From Arbacia lixula (taxonomy: Eukaryota > Echinodermata > Echinoidea > Arbacioida > Arbaciidae): a DNA stretch of 64,000 nt. The DNA lies in assembly GCA_963669155.1 (NCBI GenBank), contig OZ022583.1:2292230-2356229 (forward strand), read 5' to 3'. The notes below the pieces were generated by a model that saw only the letters and a program-made list of their open reading frames with translations, had not been told where the DNA came from and searched no databases. Made by a program: the position numbers and the translations under genes. Position 1 is the stretch's first letter. Each line of letters opens with the position of its first letter. Shown here piece by piece: positions 26,822-40,640 of the stretch.

Positions 26822-29800
26822 TGGGGGGATATGAATATATATTCAATAATATCATACTAATAGATAACTTACCAGGAAGAAGATTTCACTAAGAGAAAGT
26901 AATTCATTCATTGTGTAATTCTTTGATTAAAATATCAAGTCTAAAAACAGACAAACAAAGTAAATCATAAACGAAGCAAAATACCAAATGAACGCTCACA
27001 TCTAATTACCTAATTTCGTTCTGTATTGTATGCATTATACACGTAGATGAGCTCCTTTAAGAACTCTAAATGAGTGTACCAGAAAAGACATAACCAACCA
27101 AAGTCCTGATGTTGTCATTTCAATTTTTTTTCTGATTTGAATCCTCTCGAGGTTTTGACACATCAACAGTTATTATTGATTATAATATTAGCGCTCTACA
27201 ACAATGCATGGTCTTTCTATAATGCATAAATTATGAGTTATGTTGTACGGTCACCTGTGCGTTGAGTCTGTGGTTTTACTGTCATTTTGTCAGATAACTC
27301 GAACTTAACCGGTGAAAAGACTGGAATGATTACCATTTACAAAAAGACAGTCTTCTTCAATTAATGGTTTAAGAAAGACCTTAAACTACATCTTTTTAAG
27401 CAGTTTTTAGTCGTAACCTTGCGTTTCCTTCTGTTTCTACTGAATGTACCTGTTATTGCAAGCACTTGTTTCTTATGGGGAAATCAAAGTGAAATTATGA
27501 TGATAATGAGAGCACGGTGGCATGGTGGAGTGGCTATTGATAAAGGTTATTTCTCAGTCCCGATATTATATGATCACATTTGACCTCGACGTATCTCATC
27601 AAATTTGTTAAACAACATTGAAGTATTACGTCAGTTTTTCAAGATTTGATGGTGATACCATTGGTTTTCCTTTCAAGACGATCCCTTCTTCAAATAAGCT
27701 TTGTTTTAAAGTAAAACACAATCACATATGGAAAATCAAAATTTGATTATTGAATATGACAAGGACACTATACATTGTATTAATGTAATAACAAAATATC
27801 TGTTCAGTTATTCTCTGAATCAGGCTCAATTTTGTATTCAGATTTAGAATCCATCTGTGACTGTATAGTTCATCATACAGCACCGACGTGGTGTTGTTGT
27901 TTTTCTGTCCTGGGCTGGCTACCTTTTAGCAGACGAGAGCCATAGGTGACTGTTTAGGCATAGACCTGCCGCCTCTCTACGGTTCTCTGTGATGTGTGTT
28001 TGTCCCTAGGTCGGCGGATTCCGGGCGAGTCTGACCGAGTTTTTGGCGGTCTCTAAGGACGTATTATCGCTCGGTTGAAGAAGTGTTTAGATCTACCGTG
28101 CGCGCTGCCACATGGATCTACCATACGTTGATGCACATGTAGGGGATATGCCCCTTTACATGCTGCTCACATATTGAATGTTCTTTTCAACATCTTGGAT
28201 CTTGGGTGAAACACAAACTATATCGTGCGTTATACCAGTGAAGTGGAGGTGGGTCTGTGTGTGTATGTGCTTGGGGAGAAGGGGGCGGGGGCAAAAGGAG
28301 AAGAAAACGAAGGAGAAGAACAAAGAGAAGGAGAAGGGGAAGGAAAAGGAGAAGGAGAAGGAGAAGGAGATGGAGATGGAGAAGGAGAAGGAGAAGGAGA
28401 AGAAGAAGAAGGAGAAGAAGAAGGAGAAGAAGAAGAAGAAGAAGAAGAAGAAGAAGAAGAAGAAGAAGGGGAAGGAAAAGGAGAAGGAGAAGGAGAAGAA
28501 GAAGAAGAAGAAGAAGAAGAAGAAGAGACGAATACAAAATGATTCCACCAAAATTGCACCAAGATTTAAGGGGATAACTAAGCATCCTGACTACATTGAA
28601 TAGAATCCAAATAATTGAGCATGTTGGGTATAGTTTTCAAGTTGGACTTAGTATGGGATATTGTGAGAGTAAAATAAGTTTGAAAATACACAATAAACGC
28701 GAAATTAGTATGAAAACACATTTGTCCTTACTTCTTATGCTTTGAATTGAAATACCGCATAAAATGTTCTTCTCCCAGACTATTATATTAGAGGCCCGTT
28801 CATATTATTATCTCCGTATTCTTTGTCACAAGTTTTACTACTCGCAGATGTTTAAAATCTCCATTCATACTAGATGTCTAATTTCCAAGACGCTCTCCTT
28901 CACCTCGCCAAGCCTGGCCCCTTGTCTGTATGAATATGAGACGACCGACCTTTGCCGACACAGTTTCTATCCGGACCTGATTGCAGGCCACATTCTACGC
29001 CAAAGCTCCAACAATATTTTCCCTCTCAGTCCCACCGGTCGGGTTTCACGCCTGCAATTTCGCCGTCTGTTTCGCTTTCCCTCGGTCCCACCTATTGCAT
29101 ATCAGCGTCGCCGTCTCAGGTCGGTTCGATACCTATAGATCTGTGGATACGATGCTGTAAGGCGAGTCTTCCTCATATCATACACAAGGTTGTCTTCCTC
29201 CGCATATATTCATGTCGCATCTTGAGTCTTGCGTCTTGACCTTTTCCTTTCTTGAGCTTGAAGGACGAGCTCGTGATGAGCTTCATTTCGAATGTCTGGT
29301 TCTTGATTATTAACGACGTCTTACATAATATTGTCAACAAACTATCTCCGGAGAAACATAAACAAGAGGTTATTAATTAGACGGGATTAATTATTCTTTC
29401 CATTTGTATTGTCTAACAGCGAGGAGGCGCCTGTATGCGTGGGTAAAGATCAATTGAATGAGACCATCTTCATTGCTCAGTTCCGTCTTCTGGTTAATTT
29501 GTTAAAATCTACAAACGTACAAATACGTTTTCAAAAAGTTTGCATAATATTAATGAACGTGTTTCGTCACAATAATGCACAGAGGTCATGGAGGCATACG
29601 CATGACCTTTGTAGACCAGGGAGCCCTTATTGTTATTAAAACCTTTATATTTGCAAACGTTTTCTTCAATTCAATCAGTACTACTAATGTTGAATATCTA
29701 AAAGTATTTATAATTGACAATTTTGCGAGAGGAATTAACAGGGTCTTTTGTTTCTTGATACATATCCTTATTTCATAATGTTATGGAAGTGCTAGGCATA

Positions 29801-32176
29801 ATAAAACAAAAACAAAATAAGAAACGACACTTTTAACAAAGCCATGTCATACGCATGCCGTATATATAAATTGGAATGAGACAAAATACATATTTTATCT
29901 CTCGGGCCAGTACATTACACAATGTATAATTGATCTTGATTGATTTATTATAGATGAATGCATGGGCCTTCCGTGATCAAACATAGACGTATAGAGTCTC
30001 AGGTAGTAGGATTATAGAGCGATTAGCGGAGAGGTAGCATAAGGTCCCCGGAGTGAGTATAATCTGCCCCCCTCACTGTTTACCATGCCATCAGGGCGGG
30101 GATTAAGGAGGAGAAGACGTGGAGGATGAAAAGACGTTGCAAGTCGCCGCATCTCCTCCTGTTTCACCGGCCTCTCCTCCCATAGGGGTATATCAGGGGG
30201 AGGAGGGCGGTCGGAGGAGGGGCTGCCTTGGCAACGGTATCCATGTAGATATGGGACGTGCAATCTTCTCGTTATTACAGGGGTGATGATAATGGTGATC
30301 AAATAGGAAGAATCCGATGATACAAATAATGCATTCACGATTATGTTGATGATAAAGAACTTCTGCCGAACGTGACGAATTTGTTGATTTGGTAGAATGA
30401 GATTGTAGACCTAATCGAATAAAGCCAACATTATATTATAGCTAAAAGGATGGAAGAGCTTGAAATTGAAAAGCACGCAAATAAGACTGTTTAACAGAAA
30501 TGAGATTCATGAGACTTATACGGATGGATGCGCCTCGTTAATGGATTCTCGAACTTTCATTTGGGTTTTTCGTTGGGACATCTCTCAAAGCACCCCTTGC
30601 AACCCCCTTTCCTCCATTTCTCTCCATTTTCTCCTTCGCCCTGAGACTAATGAGGGGATTAAGCGACGTGTTAGAAATATCCTTTCGATTTTGCACCGAG
30701 CTGGCGCGTGGCCGCTGCCTGGTCCGTGGGTATGGGGCAGGCAGGGAGAAAGGGTGGCAATTCGAGACGGCTGGATCGGGGGAGGATCGGCGATTGGGAG
30801 TGAAAGACAACCCATCGAGGATTAGCGACCAGCCGGGTGGCAATGCCAATTGCAATTAGGCCGTCTTAAGGTCTTGATCAACCCTCAATCTAGGATCTCC
30901 CTCCCCCTCTCTCGAAAAAAAAAGAAACCTCGGCGATCTTCGATCATGGAAACCGACATGACCGATGGCAATGTCTGCAGCACGTAGTAGGAGAAAAAAC
31001 CTGGAAATGTATGTGTAAATAGTGAAGACATTCTTCACGAGAATATGTGCTCAATGTCTTACAGGAGGCCGATGTACTTTCCCATGTTCTTCCGTGTCTT
31101 AGTATGGTATAGTTCTCTCCGTTTCCATGGTTACTATGGGACTATGAAAACATGTTATGCTTTTGAAGATTGGAGCTCGAGTGTAAGAAACGACAACATA
31201 ATACGAGCCATTTATACATGGAGTTTGGCCAACTCAGTTTCAAAAAGTAGCAACATGACGCATACTATTTGGTTATTTGCTTGCCCGACAAAGCAACACG
31301 AGCCATGATGTTGCCGTCTGAAATCCCGTTGAACGAACTGTGTATATAGCATGTATAGATGGACCTGAGCCTAATATAAAGCTCTATGATATAATTGAGG
31401 TGCTTTCCCCGTAGCGCGTATGATATTACCATTCACTGGCCAGAAATGGCCTGGTGGTTAGGTAGGTGCCCAGTGACCGGCAGCTTGCAGGTTCAAATGC
31501 TTCTGGCTCCAAGATGTTTTTTTCTGACTTATTTTTCATAAATATACATGAAGCATGATATCTTTACTTCAGGGTATATGCTTAACATCAACATTCAAAT
31601 CATTACCATTGTTGCAGATTCATTATATCAATGCCATCACAATAGTTCTTATCATATAAAACTGTCAATCTGTGATAGAATAGATGAATACATAGGGTTA
31701 GGGTTGTATATACTTATGTATACATAGGGTTATATACACAGTATATTATGTATATATATATTTAATAATGTGATATATTGAGAGAGAAAGAGAGAGACAG
31801 AGACAATAAATATGAGAAATATGATGCAGGCGATAATGATATGCATGGCATAGAATGTTGTCGAAAAGAGTATAAATATTTCGCCATGCTTGCTGGCAAA
31901 CGCCGCAGAAGTGCACACGAAAACTATTCCACAGACATGATTCCAAGGTGAGACGGAGAGGCCAGGAGAGCTTATGACGGGAGTGGGCAGGCGAGATATG
32001 ATTTAGAAACTTAATACTTGTTGAATGTCAAGGATTCCGTCTTCCTACGCACGTCTATGCATGGTGGCAACGGCACCGCCATGGTCATTCGGTGCATGCA
32101 AAAATAGAAAGAGAGAGATAGGAAGGGGGGGGGGGGTGTAGAGAGATAAATAGAGAGATATAGAGATGATAGAGAG

Positions 32177-32229
<53 letters not shown>

Positions 32230-35200
32230 CATAGACAGAGAGGTAGAGGGGTGGGGAGGGGGGGGGGGATAAACCGGCCTTTAGATATTGAACACTTTAT
32301 ATGTATTTCCACGGATAGCATTTTCGTCATCTTTTGCCTCATAACATTTATTTGTCTTTTACTTCTAATCATTAGGCCTATAATCCATATTGAACCCATG
32401 ACCTGCTTTGTTACAACATTCCATCTTATGTCAAATTCATAACGATAGTCATACTGCATGTAGACATGGATTCGCTGCAACATGCCACTAATCATCCCAT
32501 TCTCTTAAACTTTCATAACAAGCCTAGAAAAAAAATACACAAAGTATGGTCTGTTACTTTAACCTTCTCGGTATCATGTGTGCATGAAATGTGTAGTAAG
32601 CCAATAGGCTCTTCCTGGCTTGGAACTGAGAGACTTAACCCTTGAATGTATCCAACTACTTCACTACACACGCTGTCCTGTACAAGCATATCACCGACAC
32701 ACCAAGCTAGGCAGTGCACTGAACATACACCGCATTACATGTCTTGATGTAACCAAGGATGTATGAATCGATGAAACTTTCAACCAGGGGATGCATGTAC
32801 AATTTGTTTTCATTTGTGCACCCCGTCACCCCATAAGTCACGGCTTTCTCTCCTAATACTCGACCCGCAAGTACCACGGATCCAGCTTCTCTGTCGTCAG
32901 GCTTATTCGTCATCCCGGTCTTCCCGCTGCCTTTCTTCTTCTTCTCCTCCTCCTTCATTCTGCCTCCGCCCCCTTCTCTCCTCCTCTTCCTGCCCCCCCC
33001 CCCCTCCCTCCCTATGACTTCAGGTTTATTTGGTCACAATCATGATGGTGAATGGACCCAGTGCAATGTGATTGTTATGATGGTATACCTCATCTGCACC
33101 CATGAATGTTATTGCTATAGATGCCGATTATAGACGAGATGAATACAGTAAGATCCCCCTCCCCCCTTCCCCTTTTTCCCCGCCGTTTCCCCTGTTTGCT
33201 TCACCCCTTCCCACCCATCTCCAGGCTTGGCTGCATAATGATGATCACAATGCTCTATTGATCCCGCCATTATTATACTGGAATACTTAGCTTCTCCATC
33301 GCTTATATATTGCGAATGTTATCCTAGTAACGCCTGCTATCACTCTGGATGAAGGTCCGCCGCCTTTTTCTTCTCCTCACTCGGTCTACCCCATCCCCAC
33401 CCCACCCTCACAACCCACCTAGCGTCCAAGCTTCCTCCCTTCCTACCTGGCTGGCTGTAATCACAGATCATATCATGATCCTGACCATACTACCGTTTAC
33501 CTCCTGCGCATCTCCATGTGATGCTATCCCAGTTTCAGGCAAGATGTGTTACCGTTTCCATGGTTTCCACCCATCCTCCTGATGGCGTTGATTGTTAACC
33601 TCCTGGGTGCACCAGCAATCTGTACGACAGCAATAATAACACATTTTCCTTTGGTTTGGCGTGGGAAACAAAGGAGCTCCTATCAAACATTCACTCAAAA
33701 ACGACGATTCATTGTTTCAGTGTTAATTTATATCAGTCTGATTGTCTCAAGGCCTACATAAGTACATTTTTCATAGTTCAATCACGTGGAAATAATCAAT
33801 CATCTTTGTACATGACAAATTTGACCGATGGTGTGGCTATCATAGTTTCGACGTTTGAAAGATACTAGAAACCAGAATTATTTTTTCTAGACTTAAAGGC
33901 TGCTTAGAAATTGTGTCTTCAAATACCATGTCTATTCAACTTGGAAGAGCGTGTCTATCATGTAATGTTATTTTCTCAATTTGACGATGAGTTTCCCGTG
34001 ATTGCATGAGATGATATGTATGCCAGCATGTGTAGGCGGCGGAATGTACTATCAGAAAATGAAGAAACGTCATTTGACTTCAACGTGTTTCGAAATAATT
34101 TTTGATTAAGTTTTAAAAACGAGGTAATGTCTGTGAGATTAGACTAGACACCGACCATTGTTAAAACGCCTACACACTGTACAAGACATGTAGTCTTCTC
34201 TTCTCAGACTCAGTTGTCGACTGCTCAATGCCTGCACACTAGTGCAGGACCTATTTTGTTGTGAGCAGAGTTGTATTTTCACCTTGACCTATTTGATCCT
34301 TCTCTTCTGAAGAGAAACTTGATAGCGGTGTCCTACTTTCAAAAAAACGAAGATGCTGGATAAAATTGTTGTGGTATGTGCACAGCGGCTCTCATCCAGA
34401 GCATTGGTGCAAGCAGAGCGTGCTAGAAAACACTTTGAAAAGTAAAAGGACCATGTTGCAATGCCACGTATGTAATCAGTCTCGTCTTATAATAATTTAT
34501 TTCGACATATTGTTTTACAACGATTCCGCCAAACAAACAACAACAGCAAAGATATATATCCAAACCAATAAACTCGTAAGATACATACACAAATCATACA
34601 AACAAATAAACAAATCAACAAATACATTGCAGGTTCGTATGGTATGTCATTTTTTATTTGATCAACAAAATCATTCATTTCACGGGACAGAACGTATAGT
34701 GGTGCACCTCGATACGATGACTCGAACTGGGACAAAAAACGTGTTCTCGATGTCAAATTATCCTCCCCAGTAAGCTCTTGTCTATACTAATTAAATTACT
34801 AGGGCTTAATCAGTGCTTTCTCCAATAAAAAGACAGACCCGGGCACTGCCGGGGTAATATAAGATCGGTGAACTAATTTAGCAAATTGGATCAGCCCAAA
34901 TCGCGTTGGATTTGATACAGGGGCCCTCTAAAAATGGATACTCCCTTTTTCGTACCGACGCATTCCGTCTTGAACTTAAAGGTGATGTATCACGTTTGAA
35001 GACAAATTCTGTGAATCATTGCATGAACCACAGTATCATATCAAGTACAACATAGCTACATAAGAGTGCAGATTTTGAAACATGAAACTTGCCGATGACG
35101 TATAAATAATACAAAATATGCATAAGAAACAATTGCTTCCAACCAAAATAAAAAGTGACGTTGGAGTTTCTCATGTTATATTCACATTTCATGTAAAATG

Positions 35201-36263
35201 CAATCAATGTTTTATAAACAAAGTTGACCAGAATTGTTCCTCATAACCATGATAACGGCATTTATTTGATTTAGGCGCTTAGATAGGGGATGTTTTTAAG
35301 CAATGTTTACAGTGTCATTAACTATTGATACGAGACTATATTTTTAAACGACCTGGCAAAAAATGTGAAGATCGATATTAATCCTTGAAAAAAAAAATCG
35401 AGCTCCTGTTTTCTGGGGGAACGTTTGAATCAGTATTTTCTCTTATAAACTGGGCTATTTTCCATATATATTAGGCCTGCAAAAGTGATACATCTCCTTT
35501 AAGGATTGGGCCCAGTGAATAGCTCACTGAGGCACTTGATATTTTCATTGTCTTCCCAAGACACGGCGTCCCGCAAAGTCCTGTATTTATTTACCTATGC
35601 TTGGCAAGTCGGTTATTCTCGGAGAATATTGCATCGATTTGCGCTTGCCGTTTGGTTCTGCACCTATGTGTGGAATAATGCGACTTGAATTAAATTGATA
35701 TTGGTCTTTGGCGAGTGATGGGTCGTGATCCGTGTGGATGGGTCGGGGCTGGTTAACCCTTCAGGTACCAATGTCGGCGGTTATAAGCAGATAATGCACA
35801 TCTATTCCGTCTGGCACTGGAAGGGTTAAGGTTTTTAGGCCGTTCGGTGCCTGGTTAAGCAATGCAGGAATTGGGTTCAGTGATGAATCAGATACGTCAT
35901 ACTTTATCATAGAAGTCAAGCCAATGTCTTTCTTACATTAGATTACATTAGATTACACGCGGTCTCACATCGGTAAAACTACGAGTATGGGAAATTATTT
36001 GAACGTTACGGAGCTTAGGTTATGATAGAATATGAGATGAATGGGAATGATGTGCGCTGTTCATTGGATCACATGTTTTTGTCGTAGTTTTTGTACCAGG
36101 TTGTCATGGCTATACGTTTGGAAATTATTAGAAATGGTGATATACGAAAAGGTCTAATTGAGATTGGATGGTTAGCGAAAAAGGGTATAACTAGCATGTG
36201 AGATAAATCGGGAGGAGCATGAATTTACCAAACTGGGACTTAGTAGAAGGAACAATGAGAGAC

Positions 36264-36324
<61 letters not shown>

Positions 36325-38057
36325 GGGGGGAGGGGGGGGGGGGGCAAAGAAGATAGAGAAAGGGAGAAATAGAACGGGGACCGGGGTGGATGGAGTAGAA
36401 AGTTAGGAGACAGCAAAAAAAAAAAAAAAAAGATTCATAGAAGGAACGATGAGGGAGATAAAAAATATCATGATAATTGCGATGCTTACCACCGCGTCCC
36501 AAGGAGAGCGCCAATGCCATCTGCTTATTGTCAAATCCTCAGCTCTCGTGAAATCAAAAGGACCCGATTATCATGGGGTAAAACATCAGACACAAAGCGC
36601 ACATTTCCTCTTCTAAAAACCGAATCTGGGATATGTATTTGTAGCGCTCGTGTACTTTCTACTTGCGAAATGCTTCATCATTGTCATGATTGCGGGATTG
36701 GAGCTCCGATCCGAGCGCGATCTTTCCAGAGGGTATTAACCCGTACACCACCAGGCAAGGCACGGACATTTTTTAGGATATGTAGTCCCACGCACTCGTG
36801 CAAGCGAAGGGTTCATTGGATGATGTTGAGGTATATCGTTACATTTCACAGATAACAGATCCCCATGCATTACCACGTGACCAACTTTTAATAACTCTAA
36901 CACATTGTGTGGTGTCTTATTTCCTTTATATTTCACGATATTATACCCGCACTTCTCTTTTCTGAATGTTTAAAAATACATTTAACATTACAAGCATGAA
37001 AATTATACAGTAAATATGAGATTTCCATAAAATCGCTGGCTTGAGTTATAAGCGAATGTAACGACCACTCGCGTATGTTTTTCTTACGACTAGTAGGCCT
37101 CATTAGTACTCATCGTCACGAAGAAAAAATGTCTCATTCATGAGGTGATAAAATGTTATCCATTAGGGGGAAAGTGGAATTATGTATTGAAATTGTGTTG
37201 TTTAGGCAGTACACGGTACCATCCACTTTGGTTAATGTTCATCATGTTTTGTAATGCATATGTCTGTTTATGACCAAAATCAGTAAAAAGTACGTTTAAT
37301 CTTTTTTTTTTTATTTGTTCAAGCTTCCGACTGCAATTTTGCTGAAATACCCCTGATTCCAAAATTGGCTCCAATACGTAAGGTAGACGACTTGAACAAG
37401 AGTGTACTCCTAAACCATTGTGTGATAATAAAAATGGGAGTTAATGGAATTTATATGTACTGGTGGTGAAATATCCACCAGTGGCATTAAACATTTCGAT
37501 ACATCGATATTATCGGAACTATTTTTCAAGCTACGCCATGGCGCGTCGACATTAAACACTAATGCTACACGTATAGCGAATTGCAAAAATGTGGCTGTTT
37601 TTGGTCTAGCACCGCATATAGATCTAGAGATGAGGAGATACGGAGATGAAAGATTAGGCAGCGGGAATGAACTTGGCAGGCTATTCTCTTGAATGATAGT
37701 TACGGTGGTCTCAAGGTCGCGCGGCCACTTCAGAGCGAAATGTCTGATCTTTAAGTTATTGCCTGGAATTATTTAGGCGGGAAGTGACGAGTGAAACCTT
37801 GATTGAAAAACCGGTCGTCTGCTCAATACACACATGTAGTCAGTGTATACACGCGCACGCACACACACATGTACCTACACAATACACATGTATATGCAAA
37901 TACGCACACACACACGAGAATCAAGAACACACACTCATGAAGATACATGATAAACCCTCGCATCACGCACATGGACACAAACATACAGTATAACAATACA
38001 CACACACGCACACACAGACAGACACAGGCTATATGCACACACACAAACACACACACA

Positions 38058-38126
<69 letters not shown>

Positions 38127-40246
38127 CAGCTGTCCATACGCGGGTCCTAATTCATCTCAATTAAAACATCATCAGTCACCCTATGATCCTTGTTGCAGCA
38201 GAGTTGATTAATCACGAGACGATTTCTCCCTCAATCTAAAGCCAGCCCGGTGTACGTCAAAGCCAAGACCGCGCTGGTCAATGGACGCGAAGTTTCATTT
38301 GTGTTATATCACCCGTGGAATGTTGACCAAATTTATAGGGCATAAATTCCTATGTCAATATGACGTAAATTTGGTATCGTCATTAATAAACTGCGTATTA
38401 TTTTCAATAACGAACCGGTTTCCATTCTTTATTCTGCTAGATACAAAATAAAAAATGCAGGAATAAACGTAAACAAAATTTTATTTTATATTGCAATATT
38501 GCTTTGATGATGTGGTCAAGATAAAGACAATTATGAGAAATTGAAGATTTGAATTACAAATTTAGTCACTTGTTGGTCTTGCTGTTAATTATTATTGTCA
38601 AATTGTTTGTCTTTCTCAGAGTTGTTTACAGGCACACACAGAGCAATGTTTTCGTTTGTAACGAAATAATCACATACTGACTTACAATGGAAAAGGTTGG
38701 AGAAATGAACGTAACTAAGAGAAAATTAGAGTAGATGGAAAGGGAAAAAATGCACTCGACAGTGCCATGCAATCTCGTATCCACTTTATATCAATATCAA
38801 ACAAACTTGATAATCAATTTTAAGAAGTACACCTTTGAAATACGAGAGTGTGATATAAATTAGAAACAAAGCTAATCATAATACGTAATTATACAAGTAG
38901 ACATGTAAGATGAAGGTTTAAATTATTGTGAAAATTAAATAAATTATTAAATAAATAATTTCTCCAAGAAAAGTAACAAATGAATATGAGTAAAGCTGTA
39001 AAGGATATCCAATGCGTTTTAACATTCGCTTACTGAGAAGCCAAAGGATACCGTTACGTTGTTTGCCTCGAAGGGACTTGCGTAGTAGGTACTTAAGTCT
39101 TATCTCGGCAAATCTGTCATAATATATGCCTATCTATGACTGAACGACGCTTTGATTGGTCGCATTGGCTCACACAACAGTCTGAACACGTGGGTGCGAT
39201 TAGCCGCTCACGTCGAATTAATGAAGACAGTTATATTAACGAACGATGACACTTTAATTGGGGCATCAGCAAACACACAACAGGTGAACATCCGGGAGTT
39301 TACGTCTGGCTTGGCCTCGTTAACATTATCGGCTCGATAGGCCGGCGTGTTCTCATTGCCAGGAACATTAGTAAGCGCGGCGTGGCTGTTTTACATTGTT
39401 GTTTTATATACTAGGAATTTTCTGATAGTATATTGCATTTTATCTAGTGCCCATGCCATCTTAAACAATAAACAAGTATGGAGACTATTTTTTTCTTTAA
39501 TGAGTCATTTACATATCTTTATTAATGATACAAGTAGAAAACCCTTGCAACTTCGGCAGTTAAAACACCGCTCCTTGAGTCGATAGGCTAACGCAATAAT
39601 ACGCGTGTTCATGTTTGGGAACGTTATGATATAATATGAAAAGTATTCAGGCAATCAGAAAATTTGGGGAGTGTAAACGGAGCTCTAAAGTTAGAGGCTA
39701 ACGACCCAAGATCCGGCCCCTTACCTACGGTGGCCTCAAATGTTCCAAGACGTCTACAACTTTGTCTTTTTTCCGCTGCATGATGACGTGGGAATGGAGG
39801 AAAACTGATTAGACGTTCTGGTTACAGATCTGAGGAGGAAGAAAAACCCCTGTAGCCAGCGCTCGACATCTCTATCTATAGACTAGTATCATCTCGGATG
39901 GTCACAGGTGATGTGAGTCACAGAGATAAGCGATCAGATAAAAGTCAGGATTGTCCCAAACCATTTGTAAAACACTCGTCATGAATTTCCCGAATTTGTA
40001 TAGCGAGGGACGCGTATCGTATGTTTTGTCTGCCCGTTAATTAGTAAAAACGAAGACTGCAACATAATGAGTTGCTCATTGATCCGCCCAGAAGGACATT
40101 TTAAGGGTATTTAACAGCACGTGATAATTGATATCTAAGGTACTTCGTGTTAGCAATGGCATGAGATGCACAGCATTTCGTGAATAGAAATGAGTCACGA
40201 ATGTATTCTTATAACTACTACTACTATACTACCAGTACTGTTGCTG

Positions 40247-40310
<64 letters not shown>

Positions 40311-40360
40311 AACTACTACTACTACTACTATTACTGCTGCTGCTACTACTACTACTACTG

Positions 40361-40409
<49 letters not shown>

Positions 40410-40459
40410 AACTACTACTACTACTACTATTACTGCTGCTGCTACTACTACTACTACTG

Positions 40460-40508
<49 letters not shown>

Positions 40509-40522
40509 ATGTACTTCTATTG

Positions 40523-40563
<41 letters not shown>

Positions 40564-40585
40564 GCTAGTACTGCTACTACTACTT

Positions 40586-40640
<55 letters not shown>

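Noticed and set aside
28156-28603. Poly-Glu, poly-Lys, poly-Arg, Leu, Phe and Ser frames on both strands
   Set aside because: These are artefacts of the purine tract at 28305-28528.
37823-38150. Val/Cys- and Thr/His-rich frames
   Set aside because: Translations of the (CA)n array.
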